Shown: positions 33,340-42,152 of the stretch, piece after piece | Layout: every line of letters begins with the position of its first letter | Position numbering within the stretch: the stretch's first letter is position 1 | Source: Synergistaceae bacterium | GTDB taxonomy: Bacteria; Synergistota; Synergistia; Synergistales; Aminithiophilaceae | NCBI GenBank assembly: GCA_016756725.1 | Contig: JAESII010000009.1 | Location: forward strand, 19,781-83,780 | Reading direction: 5' to 3' | Length of the DNA stretch: 64,000 nt | Position numbers and translations under genes: made by a program | The notes under the pieces: model-generated | The model's input: the letters and a program-made list of their open reading frames with translations, nothing else | Told to the model about the DNA's origin: nothing | Databases searched by the model: none

Positions 33340-34221
33340 CTAGTTGACGAGGGCTTTCAGATGGCGCAGGAAAAGGGCGCGGACTTCGTCGTTTTCACCG
33401 AGGCCGTCTAGAACGGCCTGGACACGGAATCCCTTCTCTTTCAGCAGGGAAAGCCACGATTGGGGATCGTCAGCATCGGCCATGTCGTTTCGGGCATGGT
33501 CACCGGCGACGATCATGAGGGGGACAAGAGTCACCCGGCGAGCCCCGCTTTTCCTAAGCCGATCGGCCATGTCGTCAAAGGAGGGAAAGGCTTCAACCGT
33601 TCCGAGGAAGAAACGGTCTGAAATCTTCTCGAGGGCGAGCTGCATCTGGCTGTAGAAGGCGTTGGCGGCATGAGGGGAGCCATGACCCATGAAGACGACG
33701 GCCCGGTCGTCGCCGATTCTGTCCCGGTAGGTACGGTACAGGGCCGCAGCAAGATCGGCGCAGTCGTCATCGCCGGCTAGAAGGGGTTGGCCGAGGACGA
33801 TTTTCTCAAAGCCGTATTTCCCCTTGATGGAGGCAAACGCCGTCACGACGCGGTCGATGTCGTCGAGTTCCTCGCCGGGAATGATGTGCGTCGGCTGGAC
33901 GTAGACATGGGTGAAGCCTTCATCCTGAAGTTTTGCCAGGGCCTCAAGCGGGGACGGGATGGAGAGACCTTCTTCCTCTGCGATTTTACGCCTGATGATG
34001 TTGGAGGTGTAGGCCAGGCGAACCTCCTCGCCGGGGAAGGCCCTGCGTGCCTCCTCGACGAGGGCGTCAATGGCATGGCGTGCCTCAGAGAGGGATGTTC
34101 CGAAGGAGACGACGAGAATGGCCCTGCGCGATTCCGGTTTCCTCTCAGGGCCATGAGCGAAGGCGATGCCGTTAAAGGCGATCAGTGCGGCAAGGGGGAG
34201 CAGGGTCAGCAGTTTTTTCAT
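33340..34221 (-). CDS. cbiK: Anaerobic sirohydrochlorin cobaltochelatase with signal peptide
   Basis: This 293-residue protein has an N-terminal signal peptide (KKLLTLLPLAALIAFNGIAFA) followed by the CbiK chelatase fold: ILVVSFGTSLSEARHAIDAL, VYVQPTHIIPGEE (metal/catalytic histidine), VFMGHGSPHAANAFY with the second histidine, and LVPLMIVAGDHARNDMA with the third. It inserts cobalt into sirohydrochlorin. A signal peptide is unusual for the biosynthetic enzyme but resembles the periplasmic CbiK of Desulfovibrio. The start is ATG 34221 with AAGGAGGTT upstream; it is the first gene behind the riboswitch. Confidence 0.92.
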   Translation of the reverse strand: MKKLLTLLPLAALIAFNGIAFAHGPERKPESRRAILVVSFGTSLSEARHAIDALVEEARRAFPGEEVRLAYTSNIIRRKIAEEEGLSIPSPLEALAKLQDEGFTHVYVQPTHIIPGEELDDIDRVVTAFASIKGKYGFEKIVLGQPLLAGDDDCADLAAALYRTYRDRIGDDRAVVFMGHGSPHAANAFYSQMQLALEKISDRFFLGTVEAFPSFDDMADRLRKSGARRVTLVPLMIVAGDHARNDMADADDPQSWLSLLKEKGFRVQAVLDGLGENDEVRALFLRHLKALVN

Positions 34222-34282
34222 GTAGGGAACCTCCTTCATGATCTGTTGTGGTAAAAAAACTTTTTTGACGAAGGGCCGCGAC

Positions 34283-34317
34283 AAAAAAAAAGGGACCGCG
34301 GCATTGGCCACGGTCCC
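34283..34317 (-). terminator. Intrinsic terminator in the cobalamin riboswitch expression platform
   Basis: On the minus strand an 11-bp stem (34307-34317 with 34292-34302, one wobble pair, 4-nt loop) is followed by nine Us (34283-34291). It lies between the aptamer and cbiK, so ligand binding should favour termination and shut off the whole operon. Confidence 0.88.
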
Positions 34318-34370
34318 TCATACAGGCACGCTGTGGCGTCCGCCCACGCAGACATCACCTCCGATCACCT

Positions 34371-34512
34371 CCACGGCCGGTCTCCTGGCTTCCGGTCATC
34401 CTCCTCCGCACCTTCCCGAAGGGGCATTCCCTTCAGTGGTCTTTCGCGGATTCGTCGCGGTTACAGTGGCGGGGCCGCACGGGATTTTCACCCGTTTCCC
34501 TCTTTGCCGTGG
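34371..34512 (-). promoter_or_regulatory. Cobalamin riboswitch aptamer
   Basis: Read on the minus strand, the aptamer starts with a 7-bp P1 stem (34506-34512 with 34371-34377). It contains the conserved GGGAAACGGGTGAAAATCCC and the B12 box GCCACTGTAA (core 34464-34470), the downstream GGGAAGGTGCGG, and the 3' element GGAAGCCAGGAGACC. This order and spacing is characteristic of the RF00174 class. It heads the cbiK-to-hemB gene run; a T9 terminator follows about 60 nt downstream. The aptamer also lies only about 95 nt downstream of the typA stop. Confidence 0.95.
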
Positions 34513-34559
34513 CAGTCTCGTTATGGGGTGTGTACGGCGCACATCTGGCGCCTGGAGCT

Positions 34560-34588
34560 ATTTTGACACAGGAAGGGTTGGAGGTCCA
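34560..34588 (-). promoter_or_regulatory. Putative promoter of the riboswitch-controlled operon
   Basis: TGGACC (34583-34588) and CAAAAT (34560-34565) are 17 nt apart on the minus strand, placing a start site near 34553, about 40 nt before the aptamer. Each hexamer matches consensus at 4 of 6 positions, so support is moderate. Confidence 0.35.
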
Positions 34589-34604
34589 GCTCGTCTCGGT
34601 CTTA

Positions 34605-36485
34605 TCAGGAGGCCTGAGAGATCCTTTTGGCTGCCTTGCGGCGCTGTTCGGCGTCGAGGATCGTCTTGCGGACCCGGATCGCCAAAGGAGTGACCTCGAC
34701 GAGCTCGTCCTCGTCGATCCATTCCAGGGCCGCCTCCAGGGAAAGGGTGCGTGGAACGTTGAGGACTACGGTGCTGTCCTTCGTCGCTGACCGGTGATTC
34801 GTCAGGGCCTTCTGTTTGGTGGGGTTGCAGGGGAGGTCATTGGGCCGACAGTGCTCGCCGACGATCATCCCCTCGTAGACGCGGTCCAGAGGCCGTACAA
34901 AGAGGATGCCTCGGACCTGGAGGTTTTCCAGCTGGTAGCTCGTGCACTCGCCGCGATCCATGCTGACCAGGGAACCCCGGGTCCGCGAGGAGATCTCTCC
35001 CTTCCAGGGGGTATAGCCGATGAAACGGGAGTTAAGGATGCCCAGGCCTCGCGTGTCGGTGAGGAATTCGTTGCGGTAGCCGATGAGTCCCCGCGAGGGG
35101 ATCTCGAAGTGGAGGCGCACAACATTGATTCCCGTCGGTTCCATGGAGATCAGCTCGGCCTTGCGGCGGGAGAGCTTTTCGATGACCGAGCCCTGATAGT
35201 CGACGGGAACGTCGATGACGATCTGCTCCAGCGGTTCCAGAAGGTGACCGCCGTCATCGCGGCGGGTGATGACCTCCGGTCGGGAGACGCAGAACTCCAT
35301 CCCTTCGCGGCGCATTTCCTCAATGAGGATGGCCAGATGAAAATCACCTCGCCCTGAGACCTTGACGCCGTCGGCTCGGTCGATTTCTTCCATCCGCAGG
35401 GCTACATCGGTTCGCAGTTCCCGCTCCAGCCTCTCCCGGAGCTGGCGGATCGTCACGGCCCGTCCTTCCTGGCCCGCGAAAGGGCCGCTGTTGACGAGGA
35501 AGAACATGGACACCGTCGGTTCCTCGATGTCCAGGGGCGGCAGGGCCGGATCGGTCAGATCAGGGGAGGCGAAGGTGTCGCCGATGGTGATGTCGGAAGG
35601 TCCGCTGATCCAGACGATGTCTCCCGCCGTGACGCAGTCGACTTCGCGGCGTTCCAGCCCATCGGTGACCCAAAGGTGAAGGGCTTCTTCCGACGACGTC
35701 CCGATGATGGCGTAATCGTCTTCAGCCTCCTCCTCTTTCCAGGCCGTCCTGTAGCGCCGGAAGATCTCTCCCTTGCCGATCTCACCTTGAAGGACCTTGC
35801 CGCAGCCGATGCGGCCCAAATAGTCGCTCCAGGCCAGGGTAGAGACCTGCATCAGGAAGGGAGCTCCCTCGACGACATCAGGGGCGGGGACGTAGTCGAC
35901 GATGAGCTGAAAGAGTTCCTCCATTCCCTCCGGTCTGGGGGCGTCGAGGTCGGCTGTCATCCATCCCTCAAGCCCCGATCCGTAAAGGACGGGGAAGTCG
36001 GCCTGAACGTCGGAGGCACCCAATTCGAGAAAGAGGTCGAAAGTGTCGTTCAGGGCCCGGTCAGGATCGGCTCCCTTGCGGTCGGCCTTGTTGATGATCA
36101 CGATGGGCTTGAGGCCGAGCCGCAGCGCCCTCATGAGGACATACCTGGTCTGGGGCATGGGGCCCTCGGCGGCGTCGACGAGAAGAAGCACAGAATCGAC
36201 CATGGAGAGGACTCGTTCCACTTCGCCGGAGAAATCGGCATGTCCCGGTGTGTCGACGATGTTAATCCGGTAGTCCATCCAGTCGACGCTGCAGTGTTTC
36301 GCTTTAATGGTGATGCCTCGCTCACGTTCGAGGGTGTTGCTGTCCATGACCCGTTCTTCGACGGCGGCGTTTTCCCGAAAGACCTTGGCGCTACGAAGAA
36401 TGGCGTCAATGAGGGTCGTTTTCCCGTGATCGATGTGAGCGACAATGGCGACGTTTCTGATCTTGTCTGAAGTTTTCATGACCAT
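34605..36485 (-). CDS. typA: Translational GTPase TypA/BipA
   Basis: This 626-residue protein has the EF-G-like order of domains: G domain with [15 protein letters not shown] (G1), DTPGHADF (G3) and NKADR (G4), then beta-barrel and two alpha/beta domains, ending in the TypA-specific C-terminal domain ([19 protein letters not shown]). It binds ribosomes and assists 50S assembly and stress adaptation. The start is ATG 36485 or ATG 36479; GGGAAGG lies 3 nt from the first and 9 nt from the second, so the second may be the true start. Confidence 0.96.
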   Translation of the reverse strand: MVMKTSDKIRNVAIVAHIDHGKTTLIDAILRSAKVFRENAAVEERVMDSNTLERERGITIKAKHCSVDWMDYRINIVDTPGHADFSGEVERVLSMVDSVLLLVDAAEGPMPQTRYVLMRALRLGLKPIVIINKADRKGADPDRALNDTFDLFLELGASDVQADFPVLYGSGLEGWMTADLDAPRPEGMEELFQLIVDYVPAPDVVEGAPFLMQVSTLAWSDYLGRIGCGKVLQGEIGKGEIFRRYRTAWKEEEAEDDYAIIGTSSEEALHLWVTDGLERREVDCVTAGDIVWISGPSDITIGDTFASPDLTDPALPPLDIEEPTVSMFFLVNSGPFAGQEGRAVTIRQLRERLERELRTDVALRMEEIDRADGVKVSGRGDFHLAILIEEMRREGMEFCVSRPEVITRRDDGGHLLEPLEQIVIDVPVDYQGSVIEKLSRRKAELISMEPTGINVVRLHFEIPSRGLIGYRNEFLTDTRGLGILNSRFIGYTPWKGEISSRTRGSLVSMDRGECTSYQLENLQVRGILFVRPLDRVYEGMIVGEHCRPNDLPCNPTKQKALTNHRSATKDSTVVLNVPRTLSLEAALEWIDEDELVEVTPLAIRVRKTILDAEQRRKAAKRISQAS

Positions 36486-36532
36486 GATCCTTCCCTGTTA
36501 TCGGAGTCGCGGCGGGTGAGCCGCAACAAAAG

Positions 36533-36538
36533 ATTATA
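36533..36538 (-). promoter_or_regulatory. Consensus -10 hexamer upstream of typA
   Basis: A perfect TATAAT on the minus strand lies 47 nt upstream of the ATG at 36485. The -35 region (CGTTCC at 17 nt) is poor. The 36486-36639 gap holds nothing else recognisable. Confidence 0.4.
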
Positions 36539-36639
36539 CCCCAAAAGGGCGGGAAGGAACGTTTTTGTCCTTACGAAAGGATCAAAGAGGCAAGAGAAAA
36601 GGGGCTTCGAAGTCTGCCGACACGTAGGGACCGGGGGTC

Positions 36640-37077
36640 TCAAACAAGATCCATGCCCGGTCGGAAGATGAGAACGGAACAGGGTGCGTAACGGGCGACG
36701 GAGGCAGCCGTACTGCCGACGACGATTTCGACGAGCGGGTTGTCTCCCTTGTGTCCGACGACGATGAGCTGATAGCCGCCATTTTTAGCCCGTTCGATGA
36801 TTTTTTCTGACGTGCTGCCTTGGTCGACAAAGACTTCGTGATCGACGGGGCAGGAGGGGCCCACCAGATGGCGCAGTTTTTCCCGGGCCTCCTTCGCGGC
36901 CCCTTCGATCATTTCCGGAGAGATCCACGACTTGTAGCCTACCCAGGGCTCGATGGGCGGCAGGACGTGCAAGAAGTCGACCTGTGCGTCGAGCCTGCGG
37001 CCCATGGCGCAGCAGAAGGAGATCAGGTCCGGGGCGATCTTGCTCAGGCCGACAGCGACGAGGATTTTTTTCTTCAT
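36640..37077 (-). CDS. Universal stress protein (UspA family)
   Basis: This 145-residue single Usp domain has KKILVAVGLSKIAPDLISFC at the N-terminus and the ATP-binding-type motif VVGHKGDNPLVEIVVGSTAASVARYAPCSVLIF at its end, in which the G-2x-G-9x-G-S/T pattern is largely kept. ATP binding is therefore plausible. The start is ATG 37077 with AAGGAGG upstream. An in-frame open stretch continues far upstream, antisense to livJ, but has no start signal or homology and is not coding. Confidence 0.9.
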   Translation of the reverse strand: MKKKILVAVGLSKIAPDLISFCCAMGRRLDAQVDFLHVLPPIEPWVGYKSWISPEMIEGAAKEAREKLRHLVGPSCPVDHEVFVDQGSTSEKIIERAKNGGYQLIVVGHKGDNPLVEIVVGSTAASVARYAPCSVLIFRPGMDLV

Positions 37078-37108
37078 GGCGGTAACCTCCTTGAAACGGG
37101 TTGTTATT

Positions 37109-37117
37109 ACTATAACA
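37109..37117 (-). promoter_or_regulatory. Extended -10 promoter element for the Usp gene
   Basis: TGTTATAGT on the minus strand (TGn plus TATAGT) is 32 nt upstream of the Usp ATG, which allows a short leader with AAGGAGG. No convincing -35. Confidence 0.4.
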
Positions 37118-37167
37118 GGCAGGCTAAATTGCGGCTTTTGTCTGAATAAAAGAGTCTTTTGTCTGGC

Positions 37168-37196
37168 TTGACGGAATAAAGGACAATCCCTAAAAT
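37168..37196 (+). promoter_or_regulatory. Sigma70-type promoter of the liv operon
   Basis: TTGACG (37168-37173) and TAAAAT (37191-37196) match consensus at 5 of 6 each with an optimal 17-nt spacer. The start site falls near 37203, giving an 80-nt leader to livJ. Confidence 0.75.
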
Positions 37197-37284
37197 TAAA
37201 TTTGGGAAGCGATGAGGTTTCTTGTGGAACGAGCGGCGTTCCTGTCTGTGTCGCTACGGTATCTTGAGAGGAGGAAGAACGACA

Positions 37285-38556
37285 ATGAAGCAGAGGTTCT
37301 TTGGTAAGGGCCTGCTCCTGGTGTTGGTGTCTCTGCTGATGGTGGCTGCTCTTGTCGGCACTTCGGTGGCCGACGAGAAGGTCATCAAGATCGGGACGCT
37401 CTTCCCGCTGACGGGGCCCGTCGCCCTGGCGGGGCAACGTTGCCGTGCCGCCGTGGAAACGGCAGCCGAGGTCATCAACAACGCCCATCCCGAGCTTCAG
37501 GTTCCTCTGGCAGCCCAGGAGGGACTTCTCGACGGTTACAAGATCGTTCTCATCCATGCCGATCATCAGGGCAAGCCCGACGTGGCCAAGTCGGAGGCGG
37601 AGCGCCTCTTCGACCAGGAGAAGGTCTGGGCCATCGTGGGAAGCTACAACAGCGCCGCCACGAAGCCGGCCAGCTTTGTCGCCGAGTTGAAGAAGCAGAT
37701 CTTCATGTGCGGCTGTTCCAGTTCGGGCGCTCTGACGGAGCGCAACTTCAAGTACTTCTTCCGCATGGCCCCCACGGACAAGACGGAATCGATCGAGTTC
37801 GTCCACTACATCGAGTGGATCAACGAAACGAAGAATGCCGGCGTGAAGACCGTCGGCCTCATTTATGAAAACACCGAGTTCGGCAAGCACGCCGCTGAAG
37901 AGGGCCGCATGGCCGCCGAAGCCAAGGGCTTCAAGGTCGTCGCCGACGTGGCCTTCAACCCTGGTGCCACCAACCTCAACAGCGAAGTTCAGACCCTGAA
38001 GGCCGCCAATCCCGACGCCGTTTTCGGCGCCTGCCTGGGCGGCGACTACACCCTCTGGGTGCGGACGATGAAGCAGATGGACTGGCTGCCCAAGGTGGCC
38101 CTCAATTACTGCACCGGCTACCAGGATCCCATCATCGCCGGTCAACTCGGCGAAGATGCAAACTACTTCATGGGCGGTACGGGCTATGCTCCGGAATTTG
38201 CCGAACTGATGCCCGCCGTCGCCGCCGTTGAAGAGATCTACAAGGCCAAGACAGATCCCAGCGTCCCCTTCGACAGCGACTCCATCCAGGAAGCCGTCGC
38301 CCTCTTCGTTCTGGCTCAGGCTATCGAGAAGGCCGGCAGCCTCGATCCGACGACCGTGGCCGAGACCCTTCACGCCAACGAGTGGGAATCGCCTCTTTCC
38401 ATGGGCGGCAAGGTTGCCTTCGCCCCGGGCGGACAGAACATCAAGGCCATGAGCATGCTCACCCAGCTCCAGGGCGGCGAGTACAAGCGCGTTTTCCCCG
38501 TTGATCTGGCCGATACGGAGCCGGTCATCCCCATGGTGCCCTGGAGCAAACGCTGA
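37285..38556 (+). CDS. livJ: Branched-chain amino-acid ABC transporter substrate-binding protein
   Basis: This 423-residue precursor has a Sec signal peptide (residues 1-28, ending near TSVADEK) and a type I periplasmic binding fold: IKIGTLFPLTGPVALAGQRC, VWAIVGSYNSAATKPAS and TVGLIYENTEFGKHAAEEG. It captures amino acids for the LivHMGF importer that follows. Family members also take amides or urea, so the exact ligand is uncertain. The start is ATG 37285 with GAGAGGAGG upstream. A hairpin separates it from livH. Confidence 0.92.
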   Translation: MKQRFFGKGLLLVLVSLLMVAALVGTSVADEKVIKIGTLFPLTGPVALAGQRCRAAVETAAEVINNAHPELQVPLAAQEGLLDGYKIVLIHADHQGKPDVAKSEAERLFDQEKVWAIVGSYNSAATKPASFVAELKKQIFMCGCSSSGALTERNFKYFFRMAPTDKTESIEFVHYIEWINETKNAGVKTVGLIYENTEFGKHAAEEGRMAAEAKGFKVVADVAFNPGATNLNSEVQTLKAANPDAVFGACLGGDYTLWVRTMKQMDWLPKVALNYCTGYQDPIIAGQLGEDANYFMGGTGYAPEFAELMPAVAAVEEIYKAKTDPSVPFDSDSIQEAVALFVLAQAIEKAGSLDPTTVAETLHANEWESPLSMGGKVAFAPGGQNIKAMSMLTQLQGGEYKRVFPVDLADTEPVIPMVPWSKR

Positions 38557-38638
38557 TCGGTGTTTCCTAGGCTCCGTCGCCGTTTCCGCATCGCTGCCCT
38601 TTAGGCCTGACCTTTTACTGACTTTGCGCCAGAACTGC

Positions 38639-38667
38639 GAGGCAGCAGGGGTTCCCTCTGCTGCCTC
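38639..38667 (+). terminator. Hairpin between livJ and livH (partial terminator or attenuator)
   Basis: A 10-bp GC-rich stem (38639-38648 with 38658-38667) extended by three G-C pairs around a small loop lies 82 nt after livJ. It is followed by only short T tracts, so it probably reduces rather than stops read-through, which suits high binding-protein to permease ratios. Confidence 0.5.
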
Positions 38668-38724
38668 CTTTCTCGGAGGCCGTCATTTCACCCTTCGCGT
38701 CACAATCGCTGGGAGGTGCAGGTA

Positions 38725-39585
38725 ATGGGAACCTTCTTTCAAGTCGCCCTGGACGGCCTTTTCAACGGCCTTCTCTATGCCGTCGTCGCCGCCGGGCTGA
38801 GCCTGATCTGGGGTGTCATGGACGTGATCAACTTCGCCCATGGCGAATTCCTCATGATCGCCATGTACCTGAGTTACTGGTTGGGCTTTATCTGGAAAAT
38901 CGATCCGCTCCTGTCTTCTCTGGCTGGGGGGCTTTTCGTCTTCCTCGTCGGAGCCCTGACCTACAAGCTCATCATCAGCCACACCATCGGGAAATCGGCC
39001 ATGTCCGCACTTCTGGCCACTTTCGGCCTCTCCATGCTCCTCAAGAACGTCTGCCTCAACCGGTTCTCGCCCAATTTCCGTCTTCTTCAGGGGACTTTCC
39101 TGGGAGGCAAGACCTATAACTTCGGAGGTCTCATCGTGCCTGTGCCCCAACTGGCCATCGGCCTGGTTGCCCTCCTGCTCCTGACTCTTCTCTATGCTCT
39201 CGTCAAGAGAACCCGACTGGGCTGGGCCATCCAGGCGACGGCCATGGACAAGGAAGCGGCCGAGCTCATGGGGATCAATACAGAAAAGATCTATCTCCTC
39301 GTCTTTGGTCTCGGTGGGGCCTGCGTCGGCATCGCTGGCGGCCTCCTTCCCTCCTACCTGGCAGTCCATCCTGAAGTAGGCGGTCTGTTCAGCCTTATCG
39401 CCTTCGTCTGTGTGGCCATGGGGGGGTTCGGCAGTATTCCCGGGGCCCTTCTGGCATCGCTTTTGATCGGCCTCGTCGAGGCTTTCGCCGGCTTTTATAT
39501 TGCACCGGTCTTCAAGTATGTGGCCGTTTTCGGCCTCTATCTCGTCGTCGTCATGGTGAGGCCCCGGGGCCTCTTCGGGTGGTGA
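38725..39585 (+). CDS. livH: Branched-chain amino-acid ABC transporter permease LivH
   Basis: This 286-residue permease has about eight transmembrane helices and the LivH signatures GLFNGLLYAVVAAGLSLIWG, VINFAHGEFLMIAMY and MGGFGSIPGALLASLLIGLVE. The start is ATG 38725, with GGGAGGT 7 nt upstream; a GTG at 38716 overlaps that site. It overlaps livM slightly at its end. Confidence 0.95.
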   Translation: MGTFFQVALDGLFNGLLYAVVAAGLSLIWGVMDVINFAHGEFLMIAMYLSYWLGFIWKIDPLLSSLAGGLFVFLVGALTYKLIISHTIGKSAMSALLATFGLSMLLKNVCLNRFSPNFRLLQGTFLGGKTYNFGGLIVPVPQLAIGLVALLLLTLLYALVKRTRLGWAIQATAMDKEAAELMGINTEKIYLLVFGLGGACVGIAGGLLPSYLAVHPEVGGLFSLIAFVCVAMGGFGSIPGALLASLLIGLVEAFAGFYIAPVFKYVAVFGLYLVVVMVRPRGLFGW

Positions 39586-39590
39586 CGGCC

Positions 39591-40586
39591 ATGAAAAACA
39601 GAAAGCGCAGCGTTGACTTTCTCTGGCTGGGGCTGCTGGCCTTCCTGGCCCTATTGCCCCTCATTCCGGGCCTGTTGCGAAGCTCTTTCACACAGCACGT
39701 GGCGATCCAGATTCTCCTTTACGCAAGCATGGCTCAGGCCTGGAATATCCTCGGCGGCTACTGCGGCCAGGTTTCCTTCGGTCACTCCGTCTTCTTCGGC
39801 ATCGGAGCTTACGGTGCGGGCATGGCTGTCGTCAAGTACGGCATGATCCCCTGGCCGGGGGCTTTCATCGGCGCTGTTTTGGCTGCTGCCGTGGCTGTCG
39901 TCATCAGCTATCCCTGTTTCAAGCTCAAGGGACATTATTTCGCCATCGCCACCTTTGCTATCGTCGAGATATTCAACCGTCTTTTCATGGTCTGGTACTG
40001 GGTCGGCGGGGCTCTCGGTCTTGATTACAGTTTCACCGATCAGGGGTGGACCCATTTCGTCTGGTATGAATCGAAACGGGGCTATTATTTCGGCGTTCTC
40101 CTCCTCTTTCTCCTCGTCTTTGGCGTCGTACGCTGGATCGAAAGAAACAGGCTCGGCTTCTATCTTCGGGCCGTCCGGGAAGGTCAGGAAACGGCCGAGT
40201 CTCTCGGCGTCAACAGCGCCAAGGTAAAACTGATGGCCATGGCCCTTTCGGCCTTTCTCGCCGCCCTCTGCGGCGCCTTTTTCGCCCAGTACAACTACCG
40301 CGTCGACCCGCCGATGGTCATGTCCCTTGACATGTCGATGAAGTTCGTCCTCATCACGATCCTCGGCGGTCTGGGGACCTTCTACGGCCCTCTCCTCGGG
40401 GCCGCCCTGCTCATCCCCCTTCAGGAGTACAGCCGTGCCTTTCTGGGAGGCATCGGGGGCGGCGTGGACCTGATCATCTTCGGACTGCTCATCATCATCG
40501 TCGTCGTCTACCAGCCCCGGGGCATCATGGGCATCATTGACGGCATCAGGGTAAAGGCGAAACGATCCAAGGAAGGGGGCGAGTAG
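39591..40586 (+). CDS. livM: Branched-chain amino-acid ABC transporter permease LivM
   Basis: This 331-residue permease shows the LivM landmarks WNILGGYCGQVSFGHSVFFGIGAYGAG, GHYFAIATFAIVEIFNRLF, LGVNSAKVKLMAMALSAFLA and LGGLGTFYGPLLGAALL. The start is ATG 39591; a GTG at 39579 within the livH end is an alternative. It forms the heteromeric membrane channel with LivH. Confidence 0.94.
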   Translation: MKNRKRSVDFLWLGLLAFLALLPLIPGLLRSSFTQHVAIQILLYASMAQAWNILGGYCGQVSFGHSVFFGIGAYGAGMAVVKYGMIPWPGAFIGAVLAAAVAVVISYPCFKLKGHYFAIATFAIVEIFNRLFMVWYWVGGALGLDYSFTDQGWTHFVWYESKRGYYFGVLLLFLLVFGVVRWIERNRLGFYLRAVREGQETAESLGVNSAKVKLMAMALSAFLAALCGAFFAQYNYRVDPPMVMSLDMSMKFVLITILGGLGTFYGPLLGAALLIPLQEYSRAFLGGIGGGVDLIIFGLLIIIVVVYQPRGIMGIIDGIRVKAKRSKEGGE

Positions 40587-40587
40587 A

Positions 40588-41346
40588 GTGGCCCTTCTTG
40601 AAGTGCACAACGTGACGATGAAGTTCGGTTCCCTTGTGGCCAACGACGACGTCTCCTTCGGTGTGGAGAAGGGGAGCGTCGTGGGCCTCATCGGTCCCAA
40701 CGGGGCGGGCAAGACGACTCTCTTCAACTGCATCTCCGGCTTTTACAGGCCTACATCGGGAAAACTCCTCTTCAAAGGACAGGATGTCACCAACCTGCCT
40801 GCCTATGAAATGGCTCGCCTCGGTGCCGTCAGGACCTTTCAGGTCGTGCACCCTCTGAAGGAAATGACCGTCCTCGACAACGTCCTCGTCGGAGCCTTTC
40901 TGCGGGGCGCCGACACGGACAAGGCCCATGAGATAGCCCGTGACTGCATCGCCCTCTGCCATCTTGAGGACATGAGCGGTCGCATGGCCGGTGGCCTGCC
41001 CATCGGGTACAAAAAGCGGCTCGAGATGGCCCGGGCCCTGGCAACAGGGCCGGAGCTGCTCATGCTCGACGAGGCCATGGCCGGATTGACGTCGACGGAG
41101 ATCAAGGCCGCCGTGGAGATCATCAAGGGTCTCCAGAAGCGGGGGATCACCCTCCTCGTCGTCGAACACATCATGGAGGCCATCATGTCCGTTGCCGACA
41201 AGATCGTCGTCCTTGACGGCGGGATCAAGATCGCTGAGGGACCCCCTCAGGAGGTCGTCAACGATGAACGGGTGATCACGGCCTATCTCGGTGCCAAGTT
41301 TAGCCAGCGCCTCAAGGCGGCTCAGGGGGGTGACCCACGTGAGTGA
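40588..41346 (+). CDS. livG: Branched-chain amino-acid ABC transporter ATPase LivG
   Basis: This 252-residue ATPase has Walker A GPNGAGKTTLFN near residue 38, the LivG-type signature region GLPIGYKKRLEMARAL near 138 in place of LSGGQ, Walker B LLMLDEAMAGL near 158 and H-loop VVEHIMEAI. The start is GTG 40588, 1 nt after livM, with GGAAGGGGGCGAG upstream. Confidence 0.94.
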   Translation: MALLEVHNVTMKFGSLVANDDVSFGVEKGSVVGLIGPNGAGKTTLFNCISGFYRPTSGKLLFKGQDVTNLPAYEMARLGAVRTFQVVHPLKEMTVLDNVLVGAFLRGADTDKAHEIARDCIALCHLEDMSGRMAGGLPIGYKKRLEMARALATGPELLMLDEAMAGLTSTEIKAAVEIIKGLQKRGITLLVVEHIMEAIMSVADKIVVLDGGIKIAEGPPQEVVNDERVITAYLGAKFSQRLKAAQGGDPRE

Positions 41347-42055
41347 TCTCATTCTCAAGGTTGAGAACATTCAATGCGGCTACGACGGCGTTCCCGTCAT
41401 TCACGGCATCTCCCTAGATGTGGCCCAAGGTGAAATCGTCGCCATCGTCGGTGCCAACGGGGCGGGAAAGACGACGACGATGCGCACCATCGTCGGGCTC
41501 ATGCATCCCTACCGCGGGAAAGTCATCTTTGCCGGAAAAGACATCACCCTTATGGAGGCTCATGACACGATCAAGCTCGGCATCAGCTACGTTCCTGAGG
41601 GGAGGCGGCTTTTCTCTAAGCTGACGATCCGGGAGAACCTGGAGTTGGGAGCCTTCATCAAGAACGATCGGAAAGGCATCGACGAAAGCCTGGAACGGGT
41701 TTTTGAGCTTTTCCCGAAGCTGTATGACCGACGGACCCAGGTTGCCGAGACAATGAGCGGTGGCGAGCAGCAGATGGTTGCCATCGCCCGGGGTCTCATG
41801 TCCGACCCCAAGCTGCTCCTTCTGGATGAGCTTTCTCTCGGGCTCATGCCGTCGCTGGTGGAGAAGGTCATGGAGGCCGTTGTCGCCATCAATCGGTCAG
41901 GCGTGACCGTTCTCATCGTCGAGCAGATGGTTCAGGAGGCCCTTGAGATCGCTCATCGTGGCTATGTCATCCAAACGGGGCAGATCGTTCAGCAGGGAAC
42001 GGCTCAGGAGCTTCTCGATTCGCCGGAGGTGCGTAAAGCCTACATGGGGCTTTGA
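41339..42055 (+). CDS. livF: Branched-chain amino-acid ABC transporter ATPase LivF
   Basis: This 238-residue ATPase has Walker A GANGAGKTTTMRTI near residue 40, the LivF motif SYVPEGRRLFSKLTIRENL near 83, signature MSGGEQQMVAIARGLM near 138 and Walker B LLLLDELSLGLMP. The start is GTG 41339, overlapping livG by 8 nt; GTG 41330 is an alternative. It is the last gene of the operon and is followed by a strong terminator. Confidence 0.94.
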   Translation: MSDLILKVENIQCGYDGVPVIHGISLDVAQGEIVAIVGANGAGKTTTMRTIVGLMHPYRGKVIFAGKDITLMEAHDTIKLGISYVPEGRRLFSKLTIRENLELGAFIKNDRKGIDESLERVFELFPKLYDRRTQVAETMSGGEQQMVAIARGLMSDPKLLLLDELSLGLMPSLVEKVMEAVVAINRSGVTVLIVEQMVQEALEIAHRGYVIQTGQIVQQGTAQELLDSPEVRKAYMGL

Positions 42056-42083
42056 CCTCCCCTTTTCCCGGCAGAATCAACCG

Positions 42084-42121
42084 AAGCGGCCCGGAGGGGA
42101 CCATTCCTCCGGGCCGCTTTT
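42084..42121 (+). terminator. Intrinsic terminator of the liv operon
   Basis: A 14-bp perfect GC-rich stem (42084-42097 with 42106-42119, 8-nt loop) ends in TTTT and lies 28 nt after livF. The convergent gene ends at 42153, and the near-symmetric stem could also act on it. Confidence 0.85.
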
Positions 42122-42152
42122 CATGGCCTCCCAGCGGTGTGTCTCTTACCGT

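Noticed and set aside
36640..38373. 577-codon open frame on the minus strand crossing the Usp gene and most of livJ
   Set aside because: Only the last 145 codons (from ATG 37077, with AAGGAGG) match a known family. The rest is antisense to livJ, has no ribosome-binding site at its far end and shows no recognisable protein features.
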